This document shows, in pieces, positions 1 to 10,031 of a stretch of DNA of 64,000 nucleotides. The stretch comes from Caldicellulosiruptor danielii. Lineage in GTDB: Bacteria; Bacillota; Thermoanaerobacteria; Caldicellulosiruptorales; Caldicellulosiruptoraceae. Made by a program: the position numbers and the translations under genes. The stretch is from contig NZ_CP139957.1 of the NCBI RefSeq assembly GCF_034343125.1, forward strand, positions 1,635,001-1,699,000, given 5' to 3'. The notes under the pieces are model-generated. The model worked only from the letters and a program-made list of their open reading frames with translations. It was not told where the DNA came from and ran no database searches. Numbering within the stretch: the first letter of the stretch is position 1; each line of letters starts with the position of its first letter.

Positions 1-88
1 GATCATTCACAAATTTTTCTACCTTCTCTTTTGAGATGGCAAAAACTCCAAGCCCAATGTTGATAACCTTTTCTAATAAATCCTTCAA
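1..88 (-). CDS. Phasin-like small protein, partial (C-terminus beyond the left edge)
   Basis: Only the first 29 codons are inside the window. They read LKDLLEKVINIGLGVFAIS and then a lysine/glutamate-rich stretch. The start is a TTG at 86-88, with a strong GGGGAGGTG ribosome site just upstream (about 93-101). A short amphipathic protein of this type, annotated as phasin-family or polyhydroxyalkanoate-regulator-like, often follows ubiB-type kinases in Firmicutes. It lies 20 nt downstream of the UbiB-like kinase on the same strand, so the two are probably cotranscribed. The family call is tentative because most of the protein is missing. Confidence 0.6.
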   Translation of the reverse strand, partial: MKDLLEKVINIGLGVFAISKEKVEKFVND

Positions 89-108
89 TTCTCACACCTC
101 CCCAAATA

Positions 109-1752
109 TTATTTTTCTTTTCTGATAATCATAACAAGCATGAAGATAATAAGAACAATCAATATTAATATACCCAATCTTAAAGTCCATAAATACCATG
201 CTGATAAAATTGTTTTATACAAGGCTGGAGAAAGCAAACCTCCAACCGTCATACCTGCAATAATAATGCTAACTGAAAGAAGAATAACCGAAAGCGAAAC
301 CTTGTTAGCAAGTCTTTCCATCTGGTGCAGAATCTTGTCTATGTTTTTAATCTCGATATTAACTGTAAGTTCGTCCTCTTCAAGCTTTTCTAATATTGTC
401 TCTGTCTTTTTGGGCAAAAACTCAAGTAAACTAAAGTAAGATGAAAAGATGTTAAACAAATTAGCAATGCTGAGTTTGGAAAGCCTATTTTTGAACACAA
501 GCCTGTTTACATATGGCAAAACCGCCTCTAAAATATTTAAATCAATTTTCAAAAGAGCAATGTCATTCTCAAGAAGGCTGAGCGTCCTGCCAAACAGAAC
601 AAACTGCTGCGGAATTTTTAGCTTGTATTTAAACGTAAGCTTAAAAACATCATTAAACACATCTGCCACTTTAATAGAACTGATTGGCTGGTTTATATAG
701 TGATTAACAATACTTTCAATATCATTGTAAAACTTGTTGGCATCAATATCTTTTTGAATTATTCCAAGATCTTTGAAAGCCTTTAAAGACCTTTTTTTGT
801 CGTTAAGAACTATTCCTAAAAGCAAGTTAGAAAGATTTTCTCTCTCTTGTTTGGTAAGGTAGCCTACCATTCCAAAGTCTACAAAGGCAATCTCGTGATT
901 ATCTGTAATCAAAATATTACCTGGATGAGGGTCTGCATGAAATACTCCCAGCTCAAATATCTGTGATAGATACAGATTTACAAGTTTTTTGCCAAGCTTC
1001 ACTCTCTTAACAAGCGGAATTTTTTCAACATCTATATTTCCTAAGGTCCTTGCCTCAACAAAACTTGTAACAAGAACCTCTTCAGAGCAAAGCTCATCAT
1101 ATACATCAGGAATAATAACTTCTTTGGTTGAAAGAGTTTTTCTTAGCTTTTTTATGTTGTTTTGTTCAAACCTAAAATCTATTTCTTTTAAAAGCACGTT
1201 TGCAACTTCATTTACTATATCCGAAAAACTGACAATATTTTTTACTGGTGAGTACTTGTCTAAAATTGCACTTATTCTTTTTAATATATCTATATCAGTT
1301 TTAACTTCATTATCAACATTAGGTCTCCTTATTTTCACAGCAACCTTTTTGCCATCTATATAACCTATGTGGACCTGACCAATTGAAGCTGTTGCAATTG
1401 GATCTTTTTCTATATATTCAAACTTATCAAAGATGCCATTTCGGATCAAAATCCTTTTTGCTTCATCAAATGAAAATGATTTTACGTTTTCCTGAAGATT
1501 TTTAAGCTCTGCAATAATGTCTTCTGGCACAAGGTCAGGTCTGTTTGCAAGAAGCTGACCCATCTTTATAAAAGTTGTTCCAAGCTCTTCTAAAGCATTT
1601 TTGAGCCTTTGGCCCCTGTTTATTTTGCTATCTGAAAATCTTTTAAATTTTACAAGTGGTGTGCTGCTGAAGATATAACCAAATCCGTGTTTTACAAAGA
1701 CATTTATAATGAACCTGAGCCTGTTTATCCTTTTTCTTTTTGTATTTGGCAA
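109..1752 (-). CDS. UbiB/ABC1/AarF-family protein kinase-like ATPase
   Basis: 547 residues with the full UbiB signature: the KMGQ motif in the N-terminal extension (about residue 63), an alanine-rich nucleotide loop (ATASIGQ), the ion-pair lysine in KVAVKIRRP, the DPHPGN catalytic loop and a DFGMVG metal-binding motif. Two hydrophobic helices end the protein (roughly 488-512 and 520-543), so it should sit at the membrane with its kinase domain inside. The family supports isoprenoid quinone or lipid metabolism through ATPase activity. In an anaerobe that may lack ubiquinone the real role is unknown, so I give no symbol. The start is a TTG at 1752, with GGAG overlapping the end of ligA 6 nt upstream, which suggests translational coupling to the ligase gene. 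Confidence 0.9.
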   Translation of the reverse strand: MPNTKRKRINRLRFIINVFVKHGFGYIFSSTPLVKFKRFSDSKINRGQRLKNALEELGTTFIKMGQLLANRPDLVPEDIIAELKNLQENVKSFSFDEAKRILIRNGIFDKFEYIEKDPIATASIGQVHIGYIDGKKVAVKIRRPNVDNEVKTDIDILKRISAILDKYSPVKNIVSFSDIVNEVANVLLKEIDFRFEQNNIKKLRKTLSTKEVIIPDVYDELCSEEVLVTSFVEARTLGNIDVEKIPLVKRVKLGKKLVNLYLSQIFELGVFHADPHPGNILITDNHEIAFVDFGMVGYLTKQERENLSNLLLGIVLNDKKRSLKAFKDLGIIQKDIDANKFYNDIESIVNHYINQPISSIKVADVFNDVFKLTFKYKLKIPQQFVLFGRTLSLLENDIALLKIDLNILEAVLPYVNRLVFKNRLSKLSIANLFNIFSSYFSLLEFLPKKTETILEKLEEDELTVNIEIKNIDKILHQMERLANKVSLSVILLSVSIIIAGMTVGGLLSPALYKTILSAWYLWTLRLGILILIVLIIFMLVMIIRKEK

Positions 1753-1758
1753 ACAAAC

Positions 1759-3789
<2,031 letters not shown>

Positions 3790-3823
3790 TCACCCTCTTT
3801 GTTTACAATTTTAAAATTTAGGT

Positions 3824-4924
3824 TTAGTAAATGCTTGTAAAGCCTGTATTGATTTTGGACTTGTAAATCTTCAGTTCATCTTTTTTCTTAAAATTCTCAA
3901 AAAGATTGTAAACTATATCCACAAACACCTTCTCGCTCTCATAATGTCCAAGCTCTATTATGCTCATGGATAGCGACTTTGCCAGCAATATCCCGTGGTG
4001 ACCAACTTCCCCTGTGATAAGACAGTCTGCACCTTTGAAATATGCATCCTTTATAAGATCCTTACCAGAACCACTGACAATGGCTATCTTTTTAAAAGCA
4101 TCTTTTTGAATACTTGCTTTTACAAAATCAATATTTAGTTTCTGTTTTAACTCCAATATAAGATCTTTTGCCAAAACCTCTCTCTCTCCAACAACTCCTA
4201 AACTTTCATACGATATTTCATTTTCAAGCCGGTATATGTCATATGCGACCTCTTCATAGGGATGAGCTTTTAACATCGCTCTTATCACACTTTTAAGCTT
4301 CTCTTCAGGTACTATGCTCTCAAGCCTCACCTCTTTAACCCTTTCAAGTCTTCCCACCTGTCCCAAAAAAGGTTTTGCACCTTCTTGAGGCTTGAAACTA
4401 CCTTCACCTTCTACTGCAAAAAAGCAATGGCTGTATTTTCCAACAAAGCCCGCACCTTCATTTGCCATTGCCTCTAACACATTTTGAACATAGTCTACTG
4501 GAACATACACAACAACTTTAAAATAACCATTTTCTTGCTTGATGCTCAAACCTTCAATGTTTTCAAGACCTATGAGATTGGCTAGCCAGTGGTTTATACC
4601 GTGTTTTGAGACGTCTGCACTTGTGTGAGCAGAGTATATATTTATGCTATTTTTGATAGCATCTATGATAATCCTTCCTTCTGTTGTGTCATCTTTAATG
4701 GTTTTGATTCCCTGAAAAATAAGGGGATGATGAGAAATTATAAGCTTTGATCCAAGTTCAACTGCTTCTTTTATAACCTCTTCTGTTATATCAACACAGA
4801 TTAAAACCGAATCTACTTTGTCCGAATAACTTCCAACCTGAAGACCGCAGTTGTCCCATTCATATGAGAGTTTTTTGGGGAAATAGGTTTCTATAAACGA
4901 AATTATCTCATGAATGCTTACCAC
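3824..4924 (-). CDS. Nif3-like dinuclear metal centre protein
   Basis: 366 residues, the long Nif3/YqfO form with a PII-like insert (about residues 130-230) between the two halves of the Nif3 fold. Metal-ligand motifs are visible: ISHHPLIF near residue 65 and GEVGHHG near residue 308. The family is often described as a GTP cyclohydrolase I type 2-like protein, but its reaction is not settled. The start is GTG at 4924, inside the end of the trmK gene (7-nt overlap), with GAGGA nine bases upstream. The pair trmK-nif3 is a conserved Firmicute neighbourhood (yqfN-yqfO in Bacillus), so the genes are surely cotranscribed. Confidence 0.95.
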   Translation of the reverse strand: MVSIHEIISFIETYFPKKLSYEWDNCGLQVGSYSDKVDSVLICVDITEEVIKEAVELGSKLIISHHPLIFQGIKTIKDDTTEGRIIIDAIKNSINIYSAHTSADVSKHGINHWLANLIGLENIEGLSIKQENGYFKVVVYVPVDYVQNVLEAMANEGAGFVGKYSHCFFAVEGEGSFKPQEGAKPFLGQVGRLERVKEVRLESIVPEEKLKSVIRAMLKAHPYEEVAYDIYRLENEISYESLGVVGEREVLAKDLILELKQKLNIDFVKASIQKDAFKKIAIVSGSGKDLIKDAYFKGADCLITGEVGHHGILLAKSLSMSIIELGHYESEKVFVDIVYNLFENFKKKDELKIYKSKINTGFTSIY

Positions 4925-5583
4925 TTTTTCAATTCCTCCTCAATCATAGTTAAAATCTTCTCTTCATGTAAGGTATCTATAAAGCTCTTTTTTTTCATAT
5001 TAATAATTTTTTCCATCTTTTCTTTCATTTTTAAAAGAAATTCATAAGTTTCTTCTCTCCTGTCAACTATGTGTCTTCCAATATAAATATCCTTATCTGA
5101 AAAAGATATTCTTTCTGGTAAATAGCAGGATTTTATAATAACATAAAACCTGTTTTTATCTTTTATAACCCTTTCCTTTAATATATCAAACCCATTTTCA
5201 AAAAGCCACTTTCTTAAAAGTTCAACATCTTTCATTGGCTGCAATATCAAGGTGGTATTAGATATTCTATCCTTTGCCCTGGATAAAATATCGCATATGT
5301 TTTCTGCACCCATCCCTGCTATAACAGCTTCACCAACTTCCTCTTCAATCGGGTCAAATCCATTGCCAAGCAAAAATTCTATTTTATTATCCACATTTTC
5401 CTTTTTAGATAGCTCTTTTGCTTTCAAAAGAGGCTTTAGATTAATGTCAACCGCAAAGACTTTTTTTGCAACTTCTCTTTTGATAGCCTCTACCGCAACA
5501 TATCCATGGTCACATCCTATATCTGCAAGAGTATTGCATCTGTCCAATAGATTTATAATTTCTTCAATTCGTTTTGAAATCAC
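4918..5583 (-). CDS. trmK: tRNA (adenine-N1)-methyltransferase, TrmK family
   Basis: 221 residues. The class I SAM-binding motif is LADIGCDHGYVAVEAI near residues 18-33, followed by AVDIN at the end of the second strand, as in TrmK/YqfN enzymes that methylate adenine 22 of tRNA. The C-terminal third is a charged helical region, also typical. Start is GTG at 5583 with GGGAG eleven bases upstream. It overlaps the downstream nif3 gene by 7 nt. The family identification is firm; the tRNA target is taken from the family. Confidence 0.92.
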   Translation of the reverse strand: MISKRIEEIINLLDRCNTLADIGCDHGYVAVEAIKREVAKKVFAVDINLKPLLKAKELSKKENVDNKIEFLLGNGFDPIEEEVGEAVIAGMGAENICDILSRAKDRISNTTLILQPMKDVELLRKWLFENGFDILKERVIKDKNRFYVIIKSCYLPERISFSDKDIYIGRHIVDRREETYEFLLKMKEKMEKIINMKKKSFIDTLHEEKILTMIEEELKKW

Positions 5584-5682
5584 CTATATATCTTCTCCCA
5601 AAGTCCATCTTTTTCTTTCTAATAACAATTATAATTTTTGTCAATAATAATATCAAACACTTCCTTAGCAGGATTAAAAGAA

Positions 5683-5835
5683 ATGAAAAAGCCAAGTGAT
5701 ATTGAAAGAATAACTGAAACATTTCAAAACTATTTGAACCTTAGCAAGGAAGATAGTCAAAGCAATCTTAAAACAACCATAGAAAATCAAAATACACCAA
5801 TTTTTAAAAAATTAGAAGAAAAAAAGAGGTTGTGA
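5683..5835 (+). CDS. Small hypothetical protein (50 aa)
   Basis: A 50-codon plus-strand frame beginning MKKPSDIERITETFQNYL, rich in charged residues and without membrane segments. AGGA lies nine bases before the ATG, and a TATAAT-like box sits at about 5629-5634. The frame could also be read from a TTG at 5638, but the ATG has the better ribosome site. Its last codons form the left arm of the hairpin at 5823-5854. I do not recognise the protein, and conservation would have to show that it is made. Confidence 0.4.
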   Translation: MKKPSDIERITETFQNYLNLSKEDSQSNLKTTIENQNTPIFKKLEEKKRL

Positions 5836-5854
5836 GAACTTACACAACCTCTTT
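5823..5854. terminator. Bidirectional terminator between convergent genes
   Basis: A 12-bp perfect stem (AAAGAGGTTGTG / CACAACCTCTTT) with an 8-nt loop. It is followed by a T-rich run on the plus strand and preceded by an A-rich run, so it can act both ways. Both arms are coding: the left arm holds the end of the small plus-strand frame, and the right arm encodes the last residues (KEVV) of the minus-strand toroid protein. Confidence 0.8.
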
Positions 5855-6922
5855 GTTCTTTTCTTCACTCTTAACAAGCTCTTCGATGAAAAGCCGTGCT
5901 AAGAGGTAACAAATGGTAGACTCTGCACCTTGGTTCTGGTTAATACCATCCTCTTCTATACCATCTCTGCATCCTCCTGTTTTTTCATCATACAGAGGCC
6001 TTTTGTGAATATTTTCGCCCAAAAACCACTTGAAAGCTTTGAGAGCTTTTTCTTTGTATTCTTTTTCTTCAGTAATTTTATAAGCCTCAGTATAGGCAAT
6101 CACACAGTCACATGCATCAATTGGTTGCTCATCAAAATAAGGACGTTCCTTTCCTTTTTCATACCATCCTCTGTTTCCAATGACTCTCAATACACCATTT
6201 TCAAAAAGAATTCCAGACAAAAAATCAAGGGCTTCTTTTGCAACCTTTAAATACTTTTCTTTTTCTGTAACAGCAAAAGCTCTAAACAAAGCATAGGGAA
6301 TTATTGCATTGGCATATGTGAGCTTGTCAGAAAACCATTTCCAGTTCTCATCTGAGTGTTTGTGGTAAAAGTTTAAAAGTTTTTCAGAAAGAGCTTCTAA
6401 GTACATTTTTGCTTCGCTTGAAAACTCTTTTATGTCGTGCAGTATTGAAAGTGCAATCACTGAATATGCGATGCTAATTGGATATGTGAGGTGCAAAACA
6501 TTTCTGAGTGAGCGTTTTAACATCACATACGCAAGCTCTTTAATGGAGTTATCAAGTATCTCAGAGCTGTAAACATACGAAAGAGCAATTAAAGACCTTG
6601 CAAAACAGTCTTCTGTGCCTTTTTCGTCAAGAAACACCCTTGAATAATTCATTAAGTTTCTGAAAAAGCCATCCTCAGTGTAAGCATTGTATAAAAACGC
6701 CATGTATCTGTAAACAAGGTCAAGGTAAGATTTGTCTCCCGTCTTTTCATATAGTCTTAAAGTAACAATCAGCGCTCTTGCATTATCATCTGTGGTATAT
6801 CCTTCTTTGTAGTTTGGAACTGAGAATTTAGCGTGCTGCAAGATTCCTGTCGAGTCTGTCATTCTAAAAAGATGTTTTGTGTTCAAAGAAGGAAGGGCAA
6901 TCCTTTTTGTTCCTCTTCTCAT
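5840..6922 (-). CDS. Alpha/alpha-toroid glycosidase-like protein
   Basis: 360 residues made of repeating helical hairpins with aromatic and acidic patches (for example GYTTDDNARAL near residue 42 and DEQPIDACD near 264), which looks like the (alpha/alpha)6 toroid of six-hairpin glycosidases. There is no signal peptide, so it is cytoplasmic. It overlaps the GT4 gene by four bases (ATGA), so the two products are made together. Such a pair is often found near GH130 mannoside phosphorylases, which suggests work on an intracellular or cell-envelope oligosaccharide. The substrate and catalytic residues are not identifiable from here. Confidence 0.75.
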   Translation of the reverse strand: MRRGTKRIALPSLNTKHLFRMTDSTGILQHAKFSVPNYKEGYTTDDNARALIVTLRLYEKTGDKSYLDLVYRYMAFLYNAYTEDGFFRNLMNYSRVFLDEKGTEDCFARSLIALSYVYSSEILDNSIKELAYVMLKRSLRNVLHLTYPISIAYSVIALSILHDIKEFSSEAKMYLEALSEKLLNFYHKHSDENWKWFSDKLTYANAIIPYALFRAFAVTEKEKYLKVAKEALDFLSGILFENGVLRVIGNRGWYEKGKERPYFDEQPIDACDCVIAYTEAYKITEEKEYKEKALKAFKWFLGENIHKRPLYDEKTGGCRDGIEEDGINQNQGAESTICYLLARLFIEELVKSEEKNKEVV

Positions 6923-8079
6923 GCTATCACCCCTACCTTCTTGTTTATCTCAACAACATCATAGAATATATCTATCATTCTCTTTGCAACATTGTGCCAG
7001 TACATCTCTTTGCCAACTTCTGCGGTCTTTCTTTCAATCTCTTTCCTCAGATTCTCATCTCTCAAGAGCATCAATATGCCATCTGCAATCGACTGGGCAT
7101 CTTCAAACTCTACAAGAACACCTCTGCCCTCCGAGAGCATCTCTTGAGCATAAGTATATGGCGTCGAAACTATAGCCTTGCCAGAACCAATAGCATATGC
7201 GAGCGTCCCTGATACTGCCTGCTCCCTCCCTATGTAAGGAGTCAGGTAAATATCGCTCAACCGTAAATACTCCATTATTTCTACTTTTGTTAGATATTTG
7301 TCGACAAATTGGACATTGTTTTCTAACTTTAATTCTTTTACCATATTCATAAGTTTTTCTCTGTACTCTTCGCCTTTTATTCTTTTAATATTTGGATGTG
7401 TTTGACCCAAAATCAGATACACAGCCTCTGGAAATCCTTTTCTTACCCTGTTCATTGCTTCAATCGCATACTCTAAACCCTTGCCAGGGCTAATAAGCCC
7501 AAACGTGGATATCACTTTTCTACCTTTTAATCCATACTTTTCTTTTAAAGTCTCTCTATCTTCAAGTTCCATATATGGTACACCATGGTGAACAATTTCA
7601 ATCTTTTCTTCTTCTATGTCATACACTTCCATGAGAATATCCCTGGTCGTTTTAGCCATTGTAATGACCTTGAAACTTGCATCCGCCAACTTTTTCAGTA
7701 TCTCAAATTGTTTTGCAGTTGGATTTTTCAAAACTGTGTGGAAGGTTGTAATAATTGGTTTTTTGATAAGCTTTACAAATGGAATTATATAATCTCCATC
7801 CTCCCCGCCAAATATTCCATATTCATGCTCAATTACCACAACATCAATGTCAGACATGTTAATAAGATTAGCCGCTTTTACATAATTCGAAAATTTATCT
7901 TGATTAATATCATACAGTACTCTATTGTCATAAATATGTTTGTCTTTGCTCAGAGAAATTATATAACAACGTCTTACATCATTATATTTTTCAATTGCAT
8001 TTACCAAATCCTGTGTAAAAGTGGCAATACCACACTCTCTCGGAGGATATGTGCTTACAAATACTGGCTTTATCGCCAC
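6919..8079 (-). CDS. Glycosyltransferase family 4 protein
   Basis: 386 residues, GT-B fold. The N-terminal half opens with a STYPPRECGIATFT loop typical of GT4 enzymes. The C-terminal donor domain contains STFGLISPGKGLEYAIEA and the acidic E-x7-E type region near VSGTLAYAIGSGKAIVSTPY. It should transfer a sugar from an activated donor in the cytoplasm. The GTG start at 8079 has AAGGAGG seven bases upstream. A consensus sigma-A promoter lies at 8245-8272, leaving an untranslated leader of about 160 nt. The product is coupled to the downstream toroid protein. Confidence 0.9.
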   Translation of the reverse strand: MAIKPVFVSTYPPRECGIATFTQDLVNAIEKYNDVRRCYIISLSKDKHIYDNRVLYDINQDKFSNYVKAANLINMSDIDVVVIEHEYGIFGGEDGDYIIPFVKLIKKPIITTFHTVLKNPTAKQFEILKKLADASFKVITMAKTTRDILMEVYDIEEEKIEIVHHGVPYMELEDRETLKEKYGLKGRKVISTFGLISPGKGLEYAIEAMNRVRKGFPEAVYLILGQTHPNIKRIKGEEYREKLMNMVKELKLENNVQFVDKYLTKVEIMEYLRLSDIYLTPYIGREQAVSGTLAYAIGSGKAIVSTPYTYAQEMLSEGRGVLVEFEDAQSIADGILMLLRDENLRKEIERKTAEVGKEMYWHNVAKRMIDIFYDVVEINKKVGVIA

Positions 8080-8244
8080 TTCAATCCCTCCTTTTCAAAA
8101 AATATTTGGCTTGTAGCTAAAATTATTTTTCCCCCTGCCACTTTTACTTATACCTTACTTCTGAAAACCACTGGAAACCCACAGACGACATGAGATTTAG
8201 ACTTTATACCCTGATTTGTTTTACTTTGACCTTCCTTGATTTTC

Positions 8245-8272
8245 ATTATACCCATCTGTGAATACTTGTCAA
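8245..8272 (-). promoter_or_regulatory. Sigma-A promoter of the GT4/toroid operon
   Basis: On the minus strand TTGACA (8272-8267) is followed after 16 bases by TATAAT (8250-8245), a perfect match to consensus at a slightly short spacing. It lies in the 405-bp divergent region 8080-8484. The rest of that region holds the roughly 160-nt GT4 leader and the csoR-side promoter; I see no riboswitch fold or further gene in it. Confidence 0.75.
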
Positions 8273-8421
8273 TTATTAAAAAAGTTTATTTCGGGCAATT
8301 TTAGCTTAAAATTAACGATTATCTTTAATTTTTTTGAGAAAAACCAATTCTATCTTTAATTATCTCTTAAAATCTAATGATAATTATAAAAATCTTGCAC
8401 AAAAAATTATTTTTAAAAATG

Positions 8422-8449
8422 TTGACAAAATGAAAAAAGAGGGTATAAT
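8422..8449 (+). promoter_or_regulatory. Sigma-A promoter of the CsoR-family gene
   Basis: TTGACA at 8422-8427 and TATAAT at 8444-8449, separated by 16 bases, 36 bp upstream of the TTG start of the CsoR-family regulator. The upstream DNA is very A/T rich, as expected for a strong promoter. Confidence 0.8.
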
Positions 8450-8458
8450 AAATAAGAG

Positions 8459-8483
8459 ATAGGGGTATATGGTATAGGGAGGG
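8459..8483 (+). promoter_or_regulatory. Candidate operator of the CsoR-family regulator
   Basis: The short leader just after the promoter carries repeated GGGTATA-type words (8441-8447, 8463-8468 and 8471-8476). A further GGGTATATATA lies before the thioredoxin gene at 8769-8779. G-rich tracts next to TAT resemble operators bound by CsoR/CstR tetramers, so autoregulation is likely. The assignment rests on position and word repetition only. Confidence 0.4.
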
Positions 8484-8484
8484 T

Positions 8485-8760
8485 TTGAAAGTGGACGAAC
8501 TGAGCAAGGAAAAAGAAAATTTACTGCTGCGACTCAGAAAGATTGAAGGACAGATTAAGGGTATTCAGAAGATGATTGAGAATGACAAGTCTTGCAACGA
8601 TGTTTTAACTCAAATTGCAGCTGTAAAAGCTGCACTCAATAAGGTAGGAACAATCATACTTGAAAAGTATTCAAAATCATGCATAGCCGAGTACAAAAAT
8701 ACTGAAAATGAAAAAAGCATTGATGAGCTGATTGAAACCTTATTAAGGTTTATCAAATAA
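8485..8760 (+). CDS. CsoR/FrmR-family transcriptional sensor, CstR-like ligand set
   Basis: 91 residues forming the three-helix CsoR/RcnR/FrmR fold (LLLRLRKIEGQIKGIQKMI in helix 1). The two sensor cysteines are present at 37 (DKSCNDVLTQ) and 66 (SKSCIAEY), 29 residues apart as in CsoR and CstR. The copper-ligand histidine four residues before the second cysteine is replaced by Tyr62. This favours a thiol/persulfide sensor (CstR-like) over a Cu(I) sensor. The TTG start follows GGGAGGG closely. The next gene is thioredoxin, 44 nt downstream, which fits redox or sulfur control. Confidence 0.85.
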   Translation: MKVDELSKEKENLLLRLRKIEGQIKGIQKMIENDKSCNDVLTQIAAVKAALNKVGTIILEKYSKSCIAEYKNTENEKSIDELIETLLRFIK

Positions 8761-8804
8761 ATAAAATTGGGTATATATAAAAATTGAAAGGAGATGTGAT
8801 AAAT

Positions 8805-9131
8805 ATGGCAGATAACATTGTAACTTTAACATCTGAAAATTTTGAGAGAGAGGTCTTGCAATCAGATATTCCTGTTGTTGTTGATTTCTGGGCAGCTTGG
8901 TGCGGACCTTGCAGAATGGTAGCACCTGTTATAGAAGAGCTTGCTCAGGAATATGCAGGGAAAGTAAAATTCGCAAAACTCAATGTTGATGATTACGGCG
9001 ACATAGCATATGCATTCAGAATCATGAGCATTCCGACAATAATGCTCTTCAAAAATGGCAAGGCAGTTGACAAAATTATCGGTGCAAGACCAAAGAGCGA
9101 CTTTGTAAACTTTATAAACAGAAATCTGTAA
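8805..9131 (+). CDS. trxA: Thioredoxin
   Basis: 108 residues with the classic thioredoxin fold: [14 protein letters not shown] active site (residues 25-38), the buried Asp in the strand before it, and the cis-proline motif SIPTIMLF. It reduces disulfides in the cytoplasm. I chose the ATG at 8805 because AAAGGAG lies upstream at good distance; an earlier in-frame TTG at 8784 would place the ribosome site inside the protein. It follows the CsoR-family sensor on the same strand and ends before a strong terminator. Confidence 0.96.
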   Translation: MADNIVTLTSENFEREVLQSDIPVVVDFWAAWCGPCRMVAPVIEELAQEYAGKVKFAKLNVDDYGDIAYAFRIMSIPTIMLFKNGKAVDKIIGARPKSDFVNFINRNL

Positions 9132-9148
9132 TATCTTAAAACTACTTG

Positions 9149-9180
9149 AAAAGGCGGCAGCTTTACCCCTGCCGCCTTTT
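9149..9180. terminator. Terminator after trxA
   Basis: A 12-bp perfect stem AAAAGGCGGCAG / CTGCCGCCTTTT with an 8-nt loop, 17 nt after the thioredoxin stop and ending in T residues. It lies between convergent genes and may also end transcription of the SIMPL-protein strand. Confidence 0.9.
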
Positions 9181-9201
9181 TGCATATATTTTTAGGAAAT
9201 C

Positions 9202-9927
9202 TCAATATACCAGTGTTATCTCTGCCTTTATCTCAATTGTTCCAGGTTGAATTTGGGTTGATGTTGAAGAAGCTAAAGCTTCTGCCTTGTAATAGACTAT
9301 AGGAGGATTGTTCACATAGCTATTTTCAGTAACAGATTTTGGCTTGCCAAGGCTTATACCAAGTCCTTTTGCAATTGTTGCTGCCTTTTGCTTTGCATTT
9401 TCAAGTGCTTTTGAGAGTGCCTGGTTGCAGTAAGGCGATGAATTAGAAATATCAAATGTTAGGCTACTGAAAGTATTTACACCGTTTTTGAATGTAGTGT
9501 CAATAACCTTTCCAACAATAGAAAGATTTCTCACAGTTACGGTCAAATCAGTTGATGCATAAAACCCTACTATCCTTGAAGTGCCGTCATCTTTGTTGTA
9601 AGAATATTTTGGATAAACATTTACTCTAATTGTCTTTATATCCTTTGGCTCAATTCCAAGCTTTTTTACTGCATCGATGGTTTTGCTAATCTTTGCTGTA
9701 GTCTGAGAGTATGCAACATCTGCACTGATGTCTTCGCTCACAACTCCAAATGTCAAAATGGCTATGTCAGGCTCAACAAAAACCGATGCCTGTCCTTTCA
9801 CAGTAATCTCTGTTTTTGCTTGAGAAGATGCAGACGATGCATCCACATTCCGTGCAAAAAATACTAAAAAAGTTGCCACAAGCAGCAAGCTTGCCAAACT
9901 CACAGCTATAATTTTTTTGTTTTTCAT
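9202..9927 (-). CDS. SIMPL-domain (DUF541) exported protein
   Basis: 241 residues. The N-terminus KNKKIIAVSLASLLLVATFL is a signal peptide or membrane anchor ending near an ASA-type site at about residue 30. The rest is a SIMPL domain: TEITVKGQASVFVEPDIAILTFGV near residues 40-64 and the repeated asparagine/serine-rich beta strands that follow. Members are periplasmic or cell-surface oligomers of uncertain function, and some bind cargo or resist stress. It is a single-gene unit facing the trxA terminator, with AGGAGGG about 12 bases before the ATG. Confidence 0.88.
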   Translation of the reverse strand: MKNKKIIAVSLASLLLVATFLVFFARNVDASSASSQAKTEITVKGQASVFVEPDIAILTFGVVSEDISADVAYSQTTAKISKTIDAVKKLGIEPKDIKTIRVNVYPKYSYNKDDGTSRIVGFYASTDLTVTVRNLSIVGKVIDTTFKNGVNTFSSLTFDISNSSPYCNQALSKALENAKQKAATIAKGLGISLGKPKSVTENSYVNNPPIVYYKAEALASSTSTQIQPGTIEIKAEITLVY

Positions 9928-10031
9928 TTTCGATTACAAATTCCCTCCTCTATAGCATTTTTTATTGTTTTTACGCTCTAATTTATATAACGCTGCATTT
10001 TTCACAAATGTTGTGCTTGTGAATAAAATTT

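Noticed and set aside
7585-8193. Open frame of 202 codons on the plus strand opposite the GT4 gene
   Set aside because: It is antisense to a clear glycosyltransferase, has low-complexity aromatic content and no ribosome site.
8080-8238. Riboswitch in the 160-nt leader of the GT4 gene
   Set aside because: I searched by eye for paired elements and conserved cores and found none that match a known class.
8485-8760. Copper-sensing CsoR
   Set aside because: The histidine ligand position is Tyr62 and no copper pump or chaperone gene is adjacent.
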